Assembly: GCA_934777505.1 (NCBI GenBank)
Contig: CAKVNM010000002.1
Location: forward strand, 124,001 to 188,000
Origin: an uncultured Clostridia bacterium
Lineage (GTDB): Bacteria; Bacillota; Clostridia; Christensenellales; UBA1242
DNA: 64,000 nucleotides
Reading direction: 5' to 3'
Shown: positions 33,453 to 42,973 of the stretch, in pieces
How the letters are laid out: every line of letters begins with the position of its first letter
Numbering within the stretch: position 1 is the stretch's first letter
The notes under the pieces: model-generated
The model's database searches: none
What the model saw: only the letters and a program-made list of their open reading frames with translations
Told to the model about the DNA's origin: nothing
Position numbers and translations under genes: made by a program

Positions 33453-34391
33453 CTAAATATTTTCAATCACAGGTTCTGCAAAAGAAGGATTTTCGTTTGC
33501 CTTGACAACATAAATTCTATGAACATTTTTTGCATGCAAGTCAACACCGCCAAACTTTGCCATTGTGGTTCTAAATTCTTCCTGCAAGGTGGCAGAAATA
33601 AGTGTGCCATTTGGAGCAATAATGCAGTGAATAACAAGTTTTGTGTACACCGGAGTGGATGAAAAGCCACATTCAAATCTGCTCATTTTATCGTAACCGT
33701 CAACAGCCTTGGTGGTGTTGAGTTCTACGCTCGCACTGTAAGACTCAATCTTGCCTGTGTAAACATCGTAGTTGGTTTTAAAATAGAGTTCTGTTTTAAT
33801 TGTGTCTTTGTTGATAATATAAGTCAAAAACTGACCTTCGTAGTCGTTGAAGTAATCTTCGTAGTTGCTTGCCGTAACAGTTTCGGTTGCGGAGTCGTAT
33901 GTGATATCATGCGAAAAAGCGGTGTAGCAAACATTGTTTTTGTAAAGCCTTTTAGAAGCTATTGTTTGACCATTTGCGTTGCCGTTTTCATAACGCTTCA
34001 TTTCTACAAAGCAACTACCACTTTCAAATTTTGCTTGTGTTTGATTTATTTTCAACTTGATTGGAACATTAACAATTCCAAGTTTAGAAGCAGTCATGTC
34101 GACATCGCCAATAATACTTAGTTCGTAGCCTTTGCCGTTGATAACATAATTGTACGCGTAGTCAACCGCTGTTCTTGCGTCATAAAAAAGTGGCGTTTGA
34201 TTTTCTCTGTTGTTGTTACGCTTTATCGAACTATTAAAGTCCAAAGTTTCTTGCATCAGTCTTGCATACAGGTTTTCATAGTTTAGTTCATAGCCACGGT
34301 TTGTAAAGTATACTCCAAAAAATGCACAGACATAAACCGCAAGGCACACCCATGTTAGAATAAAAGTATATTTTGCATAATGTTTTTTCAT
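33453..34391 (-). CDS. Membrane-anchored unknown protein, paralogue B
   Basis: 312 residues. N-terminal helix (YTFILTWVCLAVYVCAFFGV), then a polar domain with LFYDARTAVDYAYNY, YTGKIESYSASVELN and VIHCIIAPNGTLISATLQEE. These match paralogue A block by block. In contrast to paralogue A it has a normal leader: promoter TTGACA-17-TAAGAT (34442-34470) about 45 bases upstream and an AAAGGG element. Each copy has its own promoter and terminator. Likely an envelope protein. I do not recognise the family. Confidence 0.75.
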   Translation of the reverse strand: MKKHYAKYTFILTWVCLAVYVCAFFGVYFTNRGYELNYENLYARLMQETLDFNSSIKRNNNRENQTPLFYDARTAVDYAYNYVINGKGYELSIIGDVDMTASKLGIVNVPIKLKINQTQAKFESGSCFVEMKRYENGNANGQTIASKRLYKNNVCYTAFSHDITYDSATETVTASNYEDYFNDYEGQFLTYIINKDTIKTELYFKTNYDVYTGKIESYSASVELNTTKAVDGYDKMSRFECGFSSTPVYTKLVIHCIIAPNGTLISATLQEEFRTTMAKFGGVDLHAKNVHRIYVVKANENPSFAEPVIENI

Positions 34392-34441
34392 ATTTTTAAA
34401 ATTAACCCTTTGTTAATAATATTTTTCGTTAGTGTAGATTA

Positions 34442-34470
34442 ATCTTATCACACATAGGATTAATTGTCAA
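34442..34470 (-). promoter_or_regulatory. Promoter of paralogue B
   Basis: TTGACA (34465-34470), 17-bp spacer, TAAGAT (34442-34447) on the minus strand. Confidence 0.75.
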
Positions 34471-34555
34471 TAATCATTATGTAGCAAGGCAAAGAGATTT
34501 TTTGATTTTTGCAATCGTAATTCAAAAAAGTCTTGCATTAAATTTTTTGCCAAGC

Positions 34556-34584
34556 AATAAAAAGTCATGAAAACTCATGACTTT
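34556..34584 (-). terminator. Terminator of the zincin-VWA operon
   Basis: AAAGTCATGA / TCATGACTTT stem with TTTT loop and T-run on the minus strand. Confidence 0.8.
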
Positions 34585-37054
34585 AATTGCTTAATTCTTC
34601 TTTGTCGGTTTTAAAGTTGTCAAGGTCCTGCAACTTGATTTTAACAACCTTTCCAACTGTTGGAAAAAATTCCTTTTCGCCATAAACAATCCAAATAAGA
34701 TTAGAAAGATATTTATCGTTGCGAGTGATTGTGCAGTAGCCATCAGTAAACACAATTTTGTTAACTTTTGGGTCTTGCGAAAATCTTACAATCGTGCTAT
34801 CAAAGTTTGTTCCACCACGGCCAATCATGATAAAGTTTTCAATGTCTTTTTCTGCCTTGATTTTCATAAATCCGTAAAACTTTGTATCAAAACAACCAAC
34901 TTCCAACTCGCTATGTTTTAGTAGTGGTTTCAAGGCTCTCAAAAACGCCTTAACATCTTCGTCCTTAACCGAGCCCGATGTGTCAATCATCACTTGGGTT
35001 AGGGCGTGCTCGTCTTCGTAGTCTTCCAGCCTGTAAGCATAGTTATTTTCAGCAATCGACCTTCTTTGTGACCAAATCATTTCTTCCTTTTCGATTTCGT
35101 TTCTAATGATTAATCGCCAGTCGACCGTTTTTTCGTCATAGCCAGACGATTTTATGCCAACTTGTTTTGGCTTGGTTACTGTTTTTGAAAATCCTTTTTT
35201 TAGTGACTCAAAATGCTTTTTTGCAAACTCAATTCGCTGTTTGCGATTTTCGGCAAACTCGTTTTTTTCAATCAAATCTTGCGATTGACTGATTTTTGAT
35301 TGGAGCAGTTTTTTGATATCTTCTTTTTTGCTTTGCTCAAAAATTTCAATCTGCTCGTCTTTTAAATTTTCCGCTTGCTTTGAGTTTTTTTCTTTTGAGT
35401 CTTGACCTTTCTTTAATTGTTCTTTGTTGGAGTCTTGATTTTCTTCACTCACTTGGTTGTCCAAATTTTCCAAAAATTTTTTGGCTTGCTCTTTCCAGTT
35501 AGAGTGGTCGTCTATTTGCTTTTTAGCGTACTTGTTCATAATAATATCAATATCGGCAAGTTCTTTTAGGTGTTCGCTTTGGCTGATGTAATCATCAACT
35601 TCCTTTAAAGCAAAATCTTTGACCGATTGATTATTAGAACTTTCGTTATCCAAATCATCATTGCTGGTGTTATCGCTATTAGAATTTTCGTCACTGCCAT
35701 AGTTTTCTTTGTCGCTAGAATTTGCACCTAAATCAGCATTGTTTCCCAACTTTGTTTGAATATTTTGCTTGTTAGGAACACTATCGTCTTGACTAGCATT
35801 TTCTTTGCTTAATTTGTTTTGTTCGTCAACACTTTTGTTGCTATCACTTACCAACTTTTCGTCTTGCGAGCCTTTGTTGATATTATTCTCACTTTCGGCT
35901 TTGTTACTGTTTTGGCTTATTTTAACTTGTTGTTGAGTATTTGTATCATTAAGATAATTATTTGATACCGAGTCTTGATTAGTAGAATTATTAATATTTT
36001 CTTGTTTGTTTATATCTTTGTTATTTGATTTTGACTCTTGTAAATTTGAATTGTTAGAACTGTTTTGACCATCTTTGCTTGCGTTTTGATTTTGTTTTTC
36101 GCTTTGCTTGGATTGATTTTGGCTGTCATTTATAGGTTTTGAGTCGTTTTGTTTTTCGCCGTCAAGAATATCATTCAAATCGTGAGTATTACTGTCAGCG
36201 TTTTTACTGTTATCATTGTCACTGTTTGTTTTTTCGCTTGAAGCGTTATCTTTTTTAAGGCTCTTGTTGTCACTCTTGCTGGCGGCGTCTTTATTTTTTT
36301 CGGCAGGGGAATTGTCATCATTTTGCAAACTTTCGCTATTTTCTTGACTCGTGGAGTCACTGTCTTTGCCGTCTTGGCTGGAACTTTCTAAGTCTTGCTT
36401 AACTGAGTTTTTATCGTCTTGTTTCGCTGAATTTTCGTCAGTGCCGTTTTCGCTTGCGTTCTGAGCGTTATCTTTGCTTTGCTCGGTCAAGTTTTGCTCG
36501 TTTGATTTGCCTTGACCTTGATTTTCGTTATCGCCACTTGCGTCATCACTTTGATTTTCTTGGTTGCCAAATGGCCCGCCTTGCTCGTCAGTGTCTTCGT
36601 CTTGTTTTTGCTTTTCAAGTTCCTTTTCCGCTTCTTCAACAAGGTGGTCATAAAATTCTTCGGCGGAGTAGTTAAGACTTTCTTCAATATCAATGCCGTC
36701 ATCAATAATTTCAAAGCCGTCTTGTTTTAGGTTTGCGTTTATGATTGCGTCCGTTGCAATGTTCCAAATTTGTGGGTCACGAATATTGCCGTTTTTGTCG
36801 ATAATTCGGTTAACATGCTCAAACTTGATGTGCATAAACTCGTGTGCGATAATAAACAACTGCTCGTTTGGAGAAAGTTTTGGAAAACGGTCTTCGTTTA
36901 ACATCACTGTGTTTCCGTCAACTTGGGCGTAGGCGTCCCTAACAATGGTTTTTGAGTACACAATTTGAGTGCGTGCAATATCGCCCGCAAATCGTGGATA
37001 TTTCAAAACAAGCATTTTTTTAAGTCTTTCAAGGCTCTTGATTTTGTCTTCCAT
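34583..37054 (-). CDS. Zincin-like / VWA-domain protein (DUF2201-type) with long low-complexity linker
   Basis: 823 residues, ATG at 37054 with AGGAGG. The N-terminal ~150 residues form a DUF2201-like zincin domain with HEFMHIKFEH (His71, Glu72, His75). A linker of about 350 residues is almost only Asn, Asp, Ser, Gln, Lys and Glu. The C-terminus is a VWA domain with MIDTSGSVKDEDV (MIDAS, about residue 688), GRGGTNFDS and FTDGYC. Such proteins work with MoxR-type ATPases in metal-ion or complex maturation. The partner ATPase gene lies 53 bases upstream on the same strand. No signal peptide, so the complex is cytoplasmic. Confidence 0.85.
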   Translation of the reverse strand: MEDKIKSLERLKKMLVLKYPRFAGDIARTQIVYSKTIVRDAYAQVDGNTVMLNEDRFPKLSPNEQLFIIAHEFMHIKFEHVNRIIDKNGNIRDPQIWNIATDAIINANLKQDGFEIIDDGIDIEESLNYSAEEFYDHLVEEAEKELEKQKQDEDTDEQGGPFGNQENQSDDASGDNENQGQGKSNEQNLTEQSKDNAQNASENGTDENSAKQDDKNSVKQDLESSSQDGKDSDSTSQENSESLQNDDNSPAEKNKDAASKSDNKSLKKDNASSEKTNSDNDNSKNADSNTHDLNDILDGEKQNDSKPINDSQNQSKQSEKQNQNASKDGQNSSNNSNLQESKSNNKDINKQENINNSTNQDSVSNNYLNDTNTQQQVKISQNSNKAESENNINKGSQDEKLVSDSNKSVDEQNKLSKENASQDDSVPNKQNIQTKLGNNADLGANSSDKENYGSDENSNSDNTSNDDLDNESSNNQSVKDFALKEVDDYISQSEHLKELADIDIIMNKYAKKQIDDHSNWKEQAKKFLENLDNQVSEENQDSNKEQLKKGQDSKEKNSKQAENLKDEQIEIFEQSKKEDIKKLLQSKISQSQDLIEKNEFAENRKQRIEFAKKHFESLKKGFSKTVTKPKQVGIKSSGYDEKTVDWRLIIRNEIEKEEMIWSQRRSIAENNYAYRLEDYEDEHALTQVMIDTSGSVKDEDVKAFLRALKPLLKHSELEVGCFDTKFYGFMKIKAEKDIENFIMIGRGGTNFDSTIVRFSQDPKVNKIVFTDGYCTITRNDKYLSNLIWIVYGEKEFFPTVGKVVKIKLQDLDNFKTDKEELSN

Positions 37055-37107
37055 GTTTCCTCCTGACAGCAATTTTTAACTTTGTTTAAACAAATTTGAT
37101 TAATATT

Positions 37108-39522
37108 TTAAATCCAAGATTCTTCGTCTAGTTCTGCAAGTTTTTCCATACGCTTTTCGTCTTTTCTTGCCCAGTAAATATCGTATAAAGAAAGATATTC
37201 TGGAGAGCAGTATTTTTTGATAAACTCTCTGCATTCCTTAACCTGACCAATGTTTGCTGGAAGAAGCGCTGTAACATAAGCAAACTTGTCGTTAACAGTT
37301 TTTGGCAAGTCGTCTTGTGTAAACTTTTGACTGCAAACTTCGTCAACGGTCAAGGTTGGACTGTTGTAGAAATTGTAGAAATCAACTGCCCAATCGGCTC
37401 TAAGTTTAGAACCAATTAGGGATTGTAAAATGTCTTCAACATCTTTGCCGATAAATTTTCCTGCTTTCAAATCTTTTTCAAAGGCGTAGAGCGAATTTGA
37501 AATCGACACCCAGCCACGAGGGTCGTTTGTTCTGCCACGGCAACCATTTTGGTCAAGGTTGGCTTCTCCAACTTCTGGTTCTTCGTAGAAGTAGCCAATG
37601 GAGTCGATGTCGTCTTTGTTCCCGTTTTTGATATAGTTTGACCAAATATAACTAACAACCACTGGGTGAACATTGTGGGTCAGGGCATATTCATCAATCC
37701 ATTCGCCAACCTTTGGCTCCATATCCAAAATATGGTCAAATCTTTTTTCTAGTGGTTCAGCCAAATCTTCGGCAACATTGGAATATTTTTTCTGGTTTCC
37801 CGTTGCAACAACAACTGTGTTTGCTGGAAGTTTTAGTCCCTTTCCAGTTTCAACCAACTTGTTCAAAACCAAAGTGTAGACAAGTGATTGCACGGCTGGC
37901 TTAACATTCAAAAGTTCGTCTAGCAAAATAACAACTTTTTCGTCACTGTTTTTGCTTCGCTCATAAACTTGGCCAGCGATATCAAACAAGTTTTGAATAT
38001 TCTCTGCAACGAGTTTTCGTTCGCTCTCGGTTGCACATTGCAAAATGGCTTCTTTTGCAAAATCTGGTGGAATAGATTGACCTGTTTGCAAGTTCATCGA
38101 ACCAACAACTTTTTCTGGAAACATATTGTTGGTTAGTTTAATGTAGATTAGGTTAGGGTACATACTTTTTAGTCTTTCGGTTTTACCAATTCCAGATGGT
38201 CCACGAAGCAAAACAGAACTGCCTGCGTCAATCCAGTTACGAATTTTTTGTGTGTCGCTCAAAATTTCTCTGTCGCTCTTTTTTGTGGTGTCTGGGTTGA
38301 GTCTGTCGAGTCTTGACTTGAACTTTTTGTTAGTAGTTTTTTCCACAATCGTTGACTCCTTTTTTTGGTTCTCTTTTTTTATTGTTGTTTTTGTAAGATT
38401 GTTTATGTTATTTTTTGGTGCTTGCACACTAGTTTTGCTTGCAACATTCAAAGCCGTCCTTTTTACAAAGTTGGTTTCGTTAAACGCAACATCAATAAAG
38501 CCAAATTTTCCAAAGTTTCCGCCGTTAGGAGCGGTGAAATTGACATTTCCGTTGCTGGTTATGTTATTAACATTAATCCCGTTCAAAAAGCCTCTAATCG
38601 TGCTATTTTGCCACAAAAGATTGTTTTTGTCTTCGCCACGATAGTATGGCAAGCCCGAAATTATGCCGTTTAGGCTGATAAGGTACACAAAATCGTCTTT
38701 TCCATTTCCTAGCGGGTTGATGCCTTTTGGAAGTTTTCCCCAGTTGATAATCAACCACTTGATTGGTTCAACCTTTACCCAAACAACTTGATTTGCGGTT
38801 TCAATTTTCTCGCCGTCAGCGTAGGTCTTTGTGCTTTGGTGCATATTAGGAACAATCCTAACATATTTTTGACCCATGTACTCAACTTCTTTAAAGTACT
38901 GACCTTTTTTGTTTTTGTCAAAGTAGGCAAAAAAGTTTCTGCCAGTTTCCTTAATAGCCCCGTTTTTTACTGCTTGCTCCAAAGTCTTAATTTGCTCGGC
39001 GTCTTTAACTGCTGTGTTTGGATATTCGCCCATCTCAACAGTTCTTCCGTACTGATTGCCATAGGCGTTTTTCAAAACCTTTGGATTGAAGTCAAATGGA
39101 TACTTTTTCAACATATCGGCAAAGTCTTGCGGAACATTCTCGCCCTTTTGCGCTCTACGGCACACTTCAACCATGTTTGCTTTAAGACAAACCATAGGTC
39201 TCACGCAAGAGTCGGTGCTGTCAATGTAAAAACTTTTTAGGTTGTCGTTATCTCTCTCAATCTGCAAATTTTTGTTGCTAGCAACTGTTCGAGTAAACGA
39301 CCAAGAACCTTTTTTTATGAATGGGCCACAGTTTTCATCGGTTAGCCTTGCTCCGCAAAGCACGGCGTAATCGGTTGGGTAGACTTGCGAAAATGGCAAA
39401 TCGTTTCGCTGACCAAGCCACTGAATAGCAAGGTTATCCACAGTTTCAAAATCCTTGTTCACATTGCCAGTTGGGTCGCTGTTGTAAACACTCATATTCC
39501 AAATCAAATCTTTTAGTTCCAT
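37108..39522 (-). CDS. MoxR-type AAA+ ATPase fused to an N-terminal DUF6273-like domain
   Basis: 804 residues, ATG at 39522 with AAAGGGGGG. Residues 1 to about 330 resemble the DUF6273-like domain of surface proteins (VWVKVEPIKWLIINWG, LLWQNSTIRGFLNG). A basic Lys/Thr/Asn linker follows. The AAA+ core has Walker A LLRGPSGIGKTERLKS (about residue 437), Walker B VVILLDELLNVKP (about 532), and VVATGNQKK before the arginine-finger region. This is the MoxR type. It forms an operon with the zincin-VWA protein. Normal MoxR is about 300-350 residues, so the 400-residue N-terminal extension is unusual. Confidence 0.85.
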   Translation of the reverse strand: MELKDLIWNMSVYNSDPTGNVNKDFETVDNLAIQWLGQRNDLPFSQVYPTDYAVLCGARLTDENCGPFIKKGSWSFTRTVASNKNLQIERDNDNLKSFYIDSTDSCVRPMVCLKANMVEVCRRAQKGENVPQDFADMLKKYPFDFNPKVLKNAYGNQYGRTVEMGEYPNTAVKDAEQIKTLEQAVKNGAIKETGRNFFAYFDKNKKGQYFKEVEYMGQKYVRIVPNMHQSTKTYADGEKIETANQVVWVKVEPIKWLIINWGKLPKGINPLGNGKDDFVYLISLNGIISGLPYYRGEDKNNLLWQNSTIRGFLNGINVNNITSNGNVNFTAPNGGNFGKFGFIDVAFNETNFVKRTALNVASKTSVQAPKNNINNLTKTTIKKENQKKESTIVEKTTNKKFKSRLDRLNPDTTKKSDREILSDTQKIRNWIDAGSSVLLRGPSGIGKTERLKSMYPNLIYIKLTNNMFPEKVVGSMNLQTGQSIPPDFAKEAILQCATESERKLVAENIQNLFDIAGQVYERSKNSDEKVVILLDELLNVKPAVQSLVYTLVLNKLVETGKGLKLPANTVVVATGNQKKYSNVAEDLAEPLEKRFDHILDMEPKVGEWIDEYALTHNVHPVVVSYIWSNYIKNGNKDDIDSIGYFYEEPEVGEANLDQNGCRGRTNDPRGWVSISNSLYAFEKDLKAGKFIGKDVEDILQSLIGSKLRADWAVDFYNFYNSPTLTVDEVCSQKFTQDDLPKTVNDKFAYVTALLPANIGQVKECREFIKKYCSPEYLSLYDIYWARKDEKRMEKLAELDEESWI

Positions 39523-39560
39523 TTTATCCCCCCTTTTTGAAAGCAAATTTTTGTATTATT

Positions 39561-39589
39561 AATATACATTAATACTTTCAAAAATGCAA
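39561..39589 (-). promoter_or_regulatory. Promoter of the MoxR-VWA operon
   Basis: TTGCAT (39584-39589), 17-bp spacer, TG-TATATT (box 39561-39566) on the minus strand. Confidence 0.65.
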
Positions 39590-40145
39590 TACCCTTTTTA
39601 AAATTAAATTTGCTTATTTTTAGGCAATATTTGCGCATTGGTTTTTATATGGTTATTTGCATAAAATTTTTAGCAAATTTTTGTGTTATTTTTTGAGTAA
39701 GTTTTAGTGTTATTTGCCATGCATTTTTGTGTGACTTTTTTAATGTGTGTTAGGATTATTTTTGTGCAATTTTTTGTGCAAATTTATAAAATATTTCTTT
39801 TCAAGTTTTTACTAGATTTTTCTTACAATTCGTACGATTGTTGTTCACACAAATTTCTGCGGAATTTTCTTTATAGTTTTCCGTGCAAGTTGCAATTTGA
39901 TTTTTGCTAAAAAACTTGTATAAATTACTGCTGTGTTTTATGTATAAATTAAACACATAAATTTTATCTCAAATTTTTACTCACTATTGATATTAAATTA
40001 AAACAAAATTTTCATTCATTTTTTCCTTTAATTTAACGCAAAAATTTTGCTCACTTTTTAACATTACTTTTATATGAAATTCTTACTCACTTTTTAGTAT
40101 GTTTTACATTCAAAACTAATAGAGCCAAGCAAAGACTCTTATTGC
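39590..40145. other. T/G-rich intergenic region with degenerate repeats
   Basis: About 555 bases upstream of the MoxR operon promoter and beyond the dnaN terminator, with no supportable gene. It contains three degenerate copies of a TTnCTCACTTTTTA-like motif near 39980, 40050 and 40085, about 35-70 bases apart. Confidence 0.5.
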
Positions 40146-40176
40146 ACAAAAAAACACTATCAAAACGATAGTGCTT
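40146..40176 (-). terminator. Terminator of dnaN
   Basis: CACTATC / GATAGTG stem with GTTTT loop and T7 on the minus strand. Confidence 0.85.
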
Positions 40177-40182
40177 TTGTTT

Positions 40183-41289
40183 TTAATATCTTCTTAGTGG
40201 CAAAATGATATACATATATTCGTCACCAGTGTGTGGAACGATAACGCAAGGATTAACAACGCCGTTTAGTTCTAGTTTTACAAAGTCGTCTTTGATAACA
40301 TTCAAACTTTCTTTGATGTAGAAAATGTTAAGAGTCAAATCAAGGTCGTAGCCAACAACTGACGCTGTAACTTTTTCGGTCACATTGCCAAGGTCGGATT
40401 TGATTTGAAGTGTTAACAAGTTTTCTTTAAACTCAAATGTTGCACCTTGTTCATTGCTGGCTCTTGCCAAAATTGCAACTCTTTCTAGGGCTTGTTCAAG
40501 TTGATTTTTTTGAACAACAACTGTGGTCTTAAAGTCGTTTGGAATAACTTGCTTGTAGTTAACATAGTCAGCACCTGTTCCAAGCAATCTTGTGATAATC
40601 TTTGTGTCGTTAACTTCTGCCATAAGGTAGTTTTGTTGAACCAAAAGTCTTAGTGATGCGTCACTGTCTTCAAGCAATTTTGATAGTTCGCTCAAACTTC
40701 TTGATGGAACAACAATGCTCATTTCGGTGGAGCAGTCAACAACTGGCTTTTTAGCAAGCGCCATTCTAAATCCGTCAAGGGCAACGCTTGTGATATTTTC
40801 TTTTGTTACTTCTAGCAAGCAACCTTTTAGCATTGGTCTTGTTTCGTCTGGTGCAGCACAGAAAATAGTTTTGTCTAGCAAGTCTTTAAAATCATTTTGC
40901 TTGATAGTGAAGAATTGTGCGTTGTTGATTTGTTGAATGGTTGGAAATTCGTTTGCGTTCAAGCATTGCATAAACACTTCGCTATCGGTGTACTTAATCT
41001 TTAATTGATTGCGTTCGTTCAAACTAAGTTCGATTTGTTCGTTGGTTAGTCTTCTAACAAATTCTGCAAACAATTTGCCTGGAACAACAGTTTGTCCTTC
41101 GATATCAACATTTGCTTTGATTTTTCTTTCAATAGCAAGTTCTCCGTCTGTTGCAATAAGAGTTAATGCATCATCTTCTGCTACAAGTTTTATGCCTTCT
41201 AGGATTGGATTTGTTGTCTTTGTGCTAACAGCCTTTATAACTTTCAAAACTGCATCGCTAAGGTCTAATCCTTCACAAAATAATTTCAT
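40183..41289 (-). CDS. dnaN: DNA polymerase III beta subunit (sliding clamp)
   Basis: 368 residues, normal for DnaN. The clamp encircles DNA and tethers polymerase. Typical elements: MKLFCEGLDLSDAVLKVIKA at the start, VVPGKLFAEFVRRL, LLEVTKENITSVALDGFRMA and the C-terminal YMYIILPLRRY (usually MPMR/L). Ribosome site AAAGGGG. A TATAAT box (41388-41393) in the upstream spacer gives it a promoter of its own. It follows dnaA in the same direction, as is usual. Confidence 0.97.
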   Translation of the reverse strand: MKLFCEGLDLSDAVLKVIKAVSTKTTNPILEGIKLVAEDDALTLIATDGELAIERKIKANVDIEGQTVVPGKLFAEFVRRLTNEQIELSLNERNQLKIKYTDSEVFMQCLNANEFPTIQQINNAQFFTIKQNDFKDLLDKTIFCAAPDETRPMLKGCLLEVTKENITSVALDGFRMALAKKPVVDCSTEMSIVVPSRSLSELSKLLEDSDASLRLLVQQNYLMAEVNDTKIITRLLGTGADYVNYKQVIPNDFKTTVVVQKNQLEQALERVAILARASNEQGATFEFKENLLTLQIKSDLGNVTEKVTASVVGYDLDLTLNIFYIKESLNVIKDDFVKLELNGVVNPCVIVPHTGDEYMYIILPLRRY

Positions 41290-41339
41290 AATTTTCCCCT
41301 TTGATTTTTCAATTTTTTATTATTAGATAATAGTCTTAA

Positions 41340-41493
41340 TATTAGTGGCGGTGGATATGTGAATTGCCCCTAATTTTTAACATAATTATTATACCATACA
41401 TATCGTAAAAAAGGAAATAATAGTTATAAAAAATTAAATATTTTTTGTGCATAACTTGGTGCAAAACTTTTTAAAGTTATCCACATATTCACA
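41340..41493. other. oriC: Candidate oriC: DnaA boxes between dnaA and dnaN
   Basis: The ~200-bp spacer holds two consensus TTATNCACA boxes in opposite orientation (TGTGCATAA 41446-41454 and TTATCCACA 41477-41485). It also has weaker boxes near 41352-41366 and 41485-41494 and a very AT-rich block (41400-41445) that could unwind. It also carries the dnaN promoter. Spacers between dnaA and dnaN are a common origin site in Bacillota. The region is short, so it could instead be only a DnaA-regulated promoter. Confidence 0.5.
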
Positions 41494-42837
41494 TTATTTT
41501 TTTAAAATCATGTTTTTTAGGTCGCTGGCTTCCACTTTTAGTTTTTGATTGGTTTTTAGGTTTTGAGAAATTTTATCTCTTGCGTGAATAATTGTTGTGT
41601 GGTCCTTTCCACCAAATATTTTGCCAATGCTGGCGAGCGGAAGGTCGAGTAGGTCGGTGATTAAGTACATACACATCTGCCTTGGGTCAACAATCTCTTT
41701 GTTTTTCTTTTTGCCAAGAAGGTCTGTTTTGGAAACATTGTAGTACTTGCACACGGTGTCTATAACAAGGTCTGGACTTAGTGACTTTGTTTCGGTCACA
41801 TCGTCTTTTAGGGCGTCAAGAGCGTCTTCCATGGTCGCAAACTTTTTGCCAAGCAAATTTGCGTAGTAGCAAACTTTTGTTAGGCAACCTTCAAGTTCTC
41901 GAATGTTGGTGTCGATATGCTCAGCAAGATAGTCGATAACTTCGTCATCAATGTTATAGTCTTCTTCTTGCGCTTTCTTTTTTAGAATTGCCACTCTTGT
42001 TTCAAAATCTGGTGCTTGAATATCTTGTGTTAGTCCGCACGCAAATCTGGATTTAAGTCTTTCGCTAAGCGTAGCAATCTCTTTTGGTGGTCTATCACTA
42101 GCAATGATAATTTGTTTGTTGTTTTGATATAGGTCGTTAAAGGTGTGGAAAAATTCTTCCTGCGTTTCCATTTTGTTGGAAATAAATTGAATATCGTCCA
42201 CCATTAACACATCAAGATTACGATATTTTTCCCTAAACTGATTAATGTTTTTGTCACGCTTTTGCAAAGATTCAATATAGTCGTTTGTAAACTGCTCACA
42301 AGTAACATACACAACTTTTAGTTCTGGATTGTGAGTAGTTATGTAGTTTCCAATAGCGTGCATTAGGTGCGTTTTTCCAAGTCCAACACCGCCGTAGATA
42401 AATAGGGGATTGATTTTTCCGCTTGGGTTTTCGGCAATGCTACGGCTGGCAGCATAGACAACTTGATTGCTCTTGCCAACAACAAAACTGTCAAAAGTAT
42501 ACTTTTGATTAAACTTTTTGGTCTTTGGTTCGTCAATCTTGTTTTTGTCACTGTCGATGTCGTCATTTTCAAGTTTTAGTTCTTCGCCTTCTTGTGGCGA
42601 CAAAATTTCAAAACCCTTAATGTTGTCAAAAACTTCGCCAATCGCAAGTTTAAACTGGTCAAGTAACATTTCATTAATCCTGTTTTTTGCCGTTTCGCTT
42701 GATGCTTTAATCAGCAAGTAGTCGTTTTTTATAGCAATAGGCTCGCAAGTCTTAATCCAAAGTTCCAAACTAACAGCAGTAACTTCTCTTTCAAGCAAGT
42801 CAATAACTTTTAGCCAATTTTCGTTCAAATTCTGCAT
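41494..42837 (-). CDS. dnaA: Chromosomal replication initiator DnaA
   Basis: 447 residues from MQNLNENWLKVIDLLE at 42837, which has AGGAAGGAAAA. A longer frame runs upstream through the promoter and is rejected. Domain I is at the N-terminus. The AAA+ domain has Walker A YGGVGLGKTHLMHAIGNY and Walker B VLMVDDIQFI. Domain IV ends with the DnaA signature GKDHTTIIHARDKI. DnaA-ATP opens oriC and regulates its own gene. Promoter: TGT-TATATT about 30 bases upstream of the start. Confidence 0.97.
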   Translation of the reverse strand: MQNLNENWLKVIDLLEREVTAVSLELWIKTCEPIAIKNDYLLIKASSETAKNRINEMLLDQFKLAIGEVFDNIKGFEILSPQEGEELKLENDDIDSDKNKIDEPKTKKFNQKYTFDSFVVGKSNQVVYAASRSIAENPSGKINPLFIYGGVGLGKTHLMHAIGNYITTHNPELKVVYVTCEQFTNDYIESLQKRDKNINQFREKYRNLDVLMVDDIQFISNKMETQEEFFHTFNDLYQNNKQIIIASDRPPKEIATLSERLKSRFACGLTQDIQAPDFETRVAILKKKAQEEDYNIDDEVIDYLAEHIDTNIRELEGCLTKVCYYANLLGKKFATMEDALDALKDDVTETKSLSPDLVIDTVCKYYNVSKTDLLGKKKNKEIVDPRQMCMYLITDLLDLPLASIGKIFGGKDHTTIIHARDKISQNLKTNQKLKVEASDLKNMILKK

Positions 42838-42973
42838 AATTTTCCTTCCTAAATTTTTATCACTAATAATATAACACGAAATTAAAAAAATCAAAACTAA
42901 ATTTTAAAATCTCGCTTTGATTTTGTTTATAAATATATTATATAATTCTAATCTTTAAATTGCAACGGCAATT

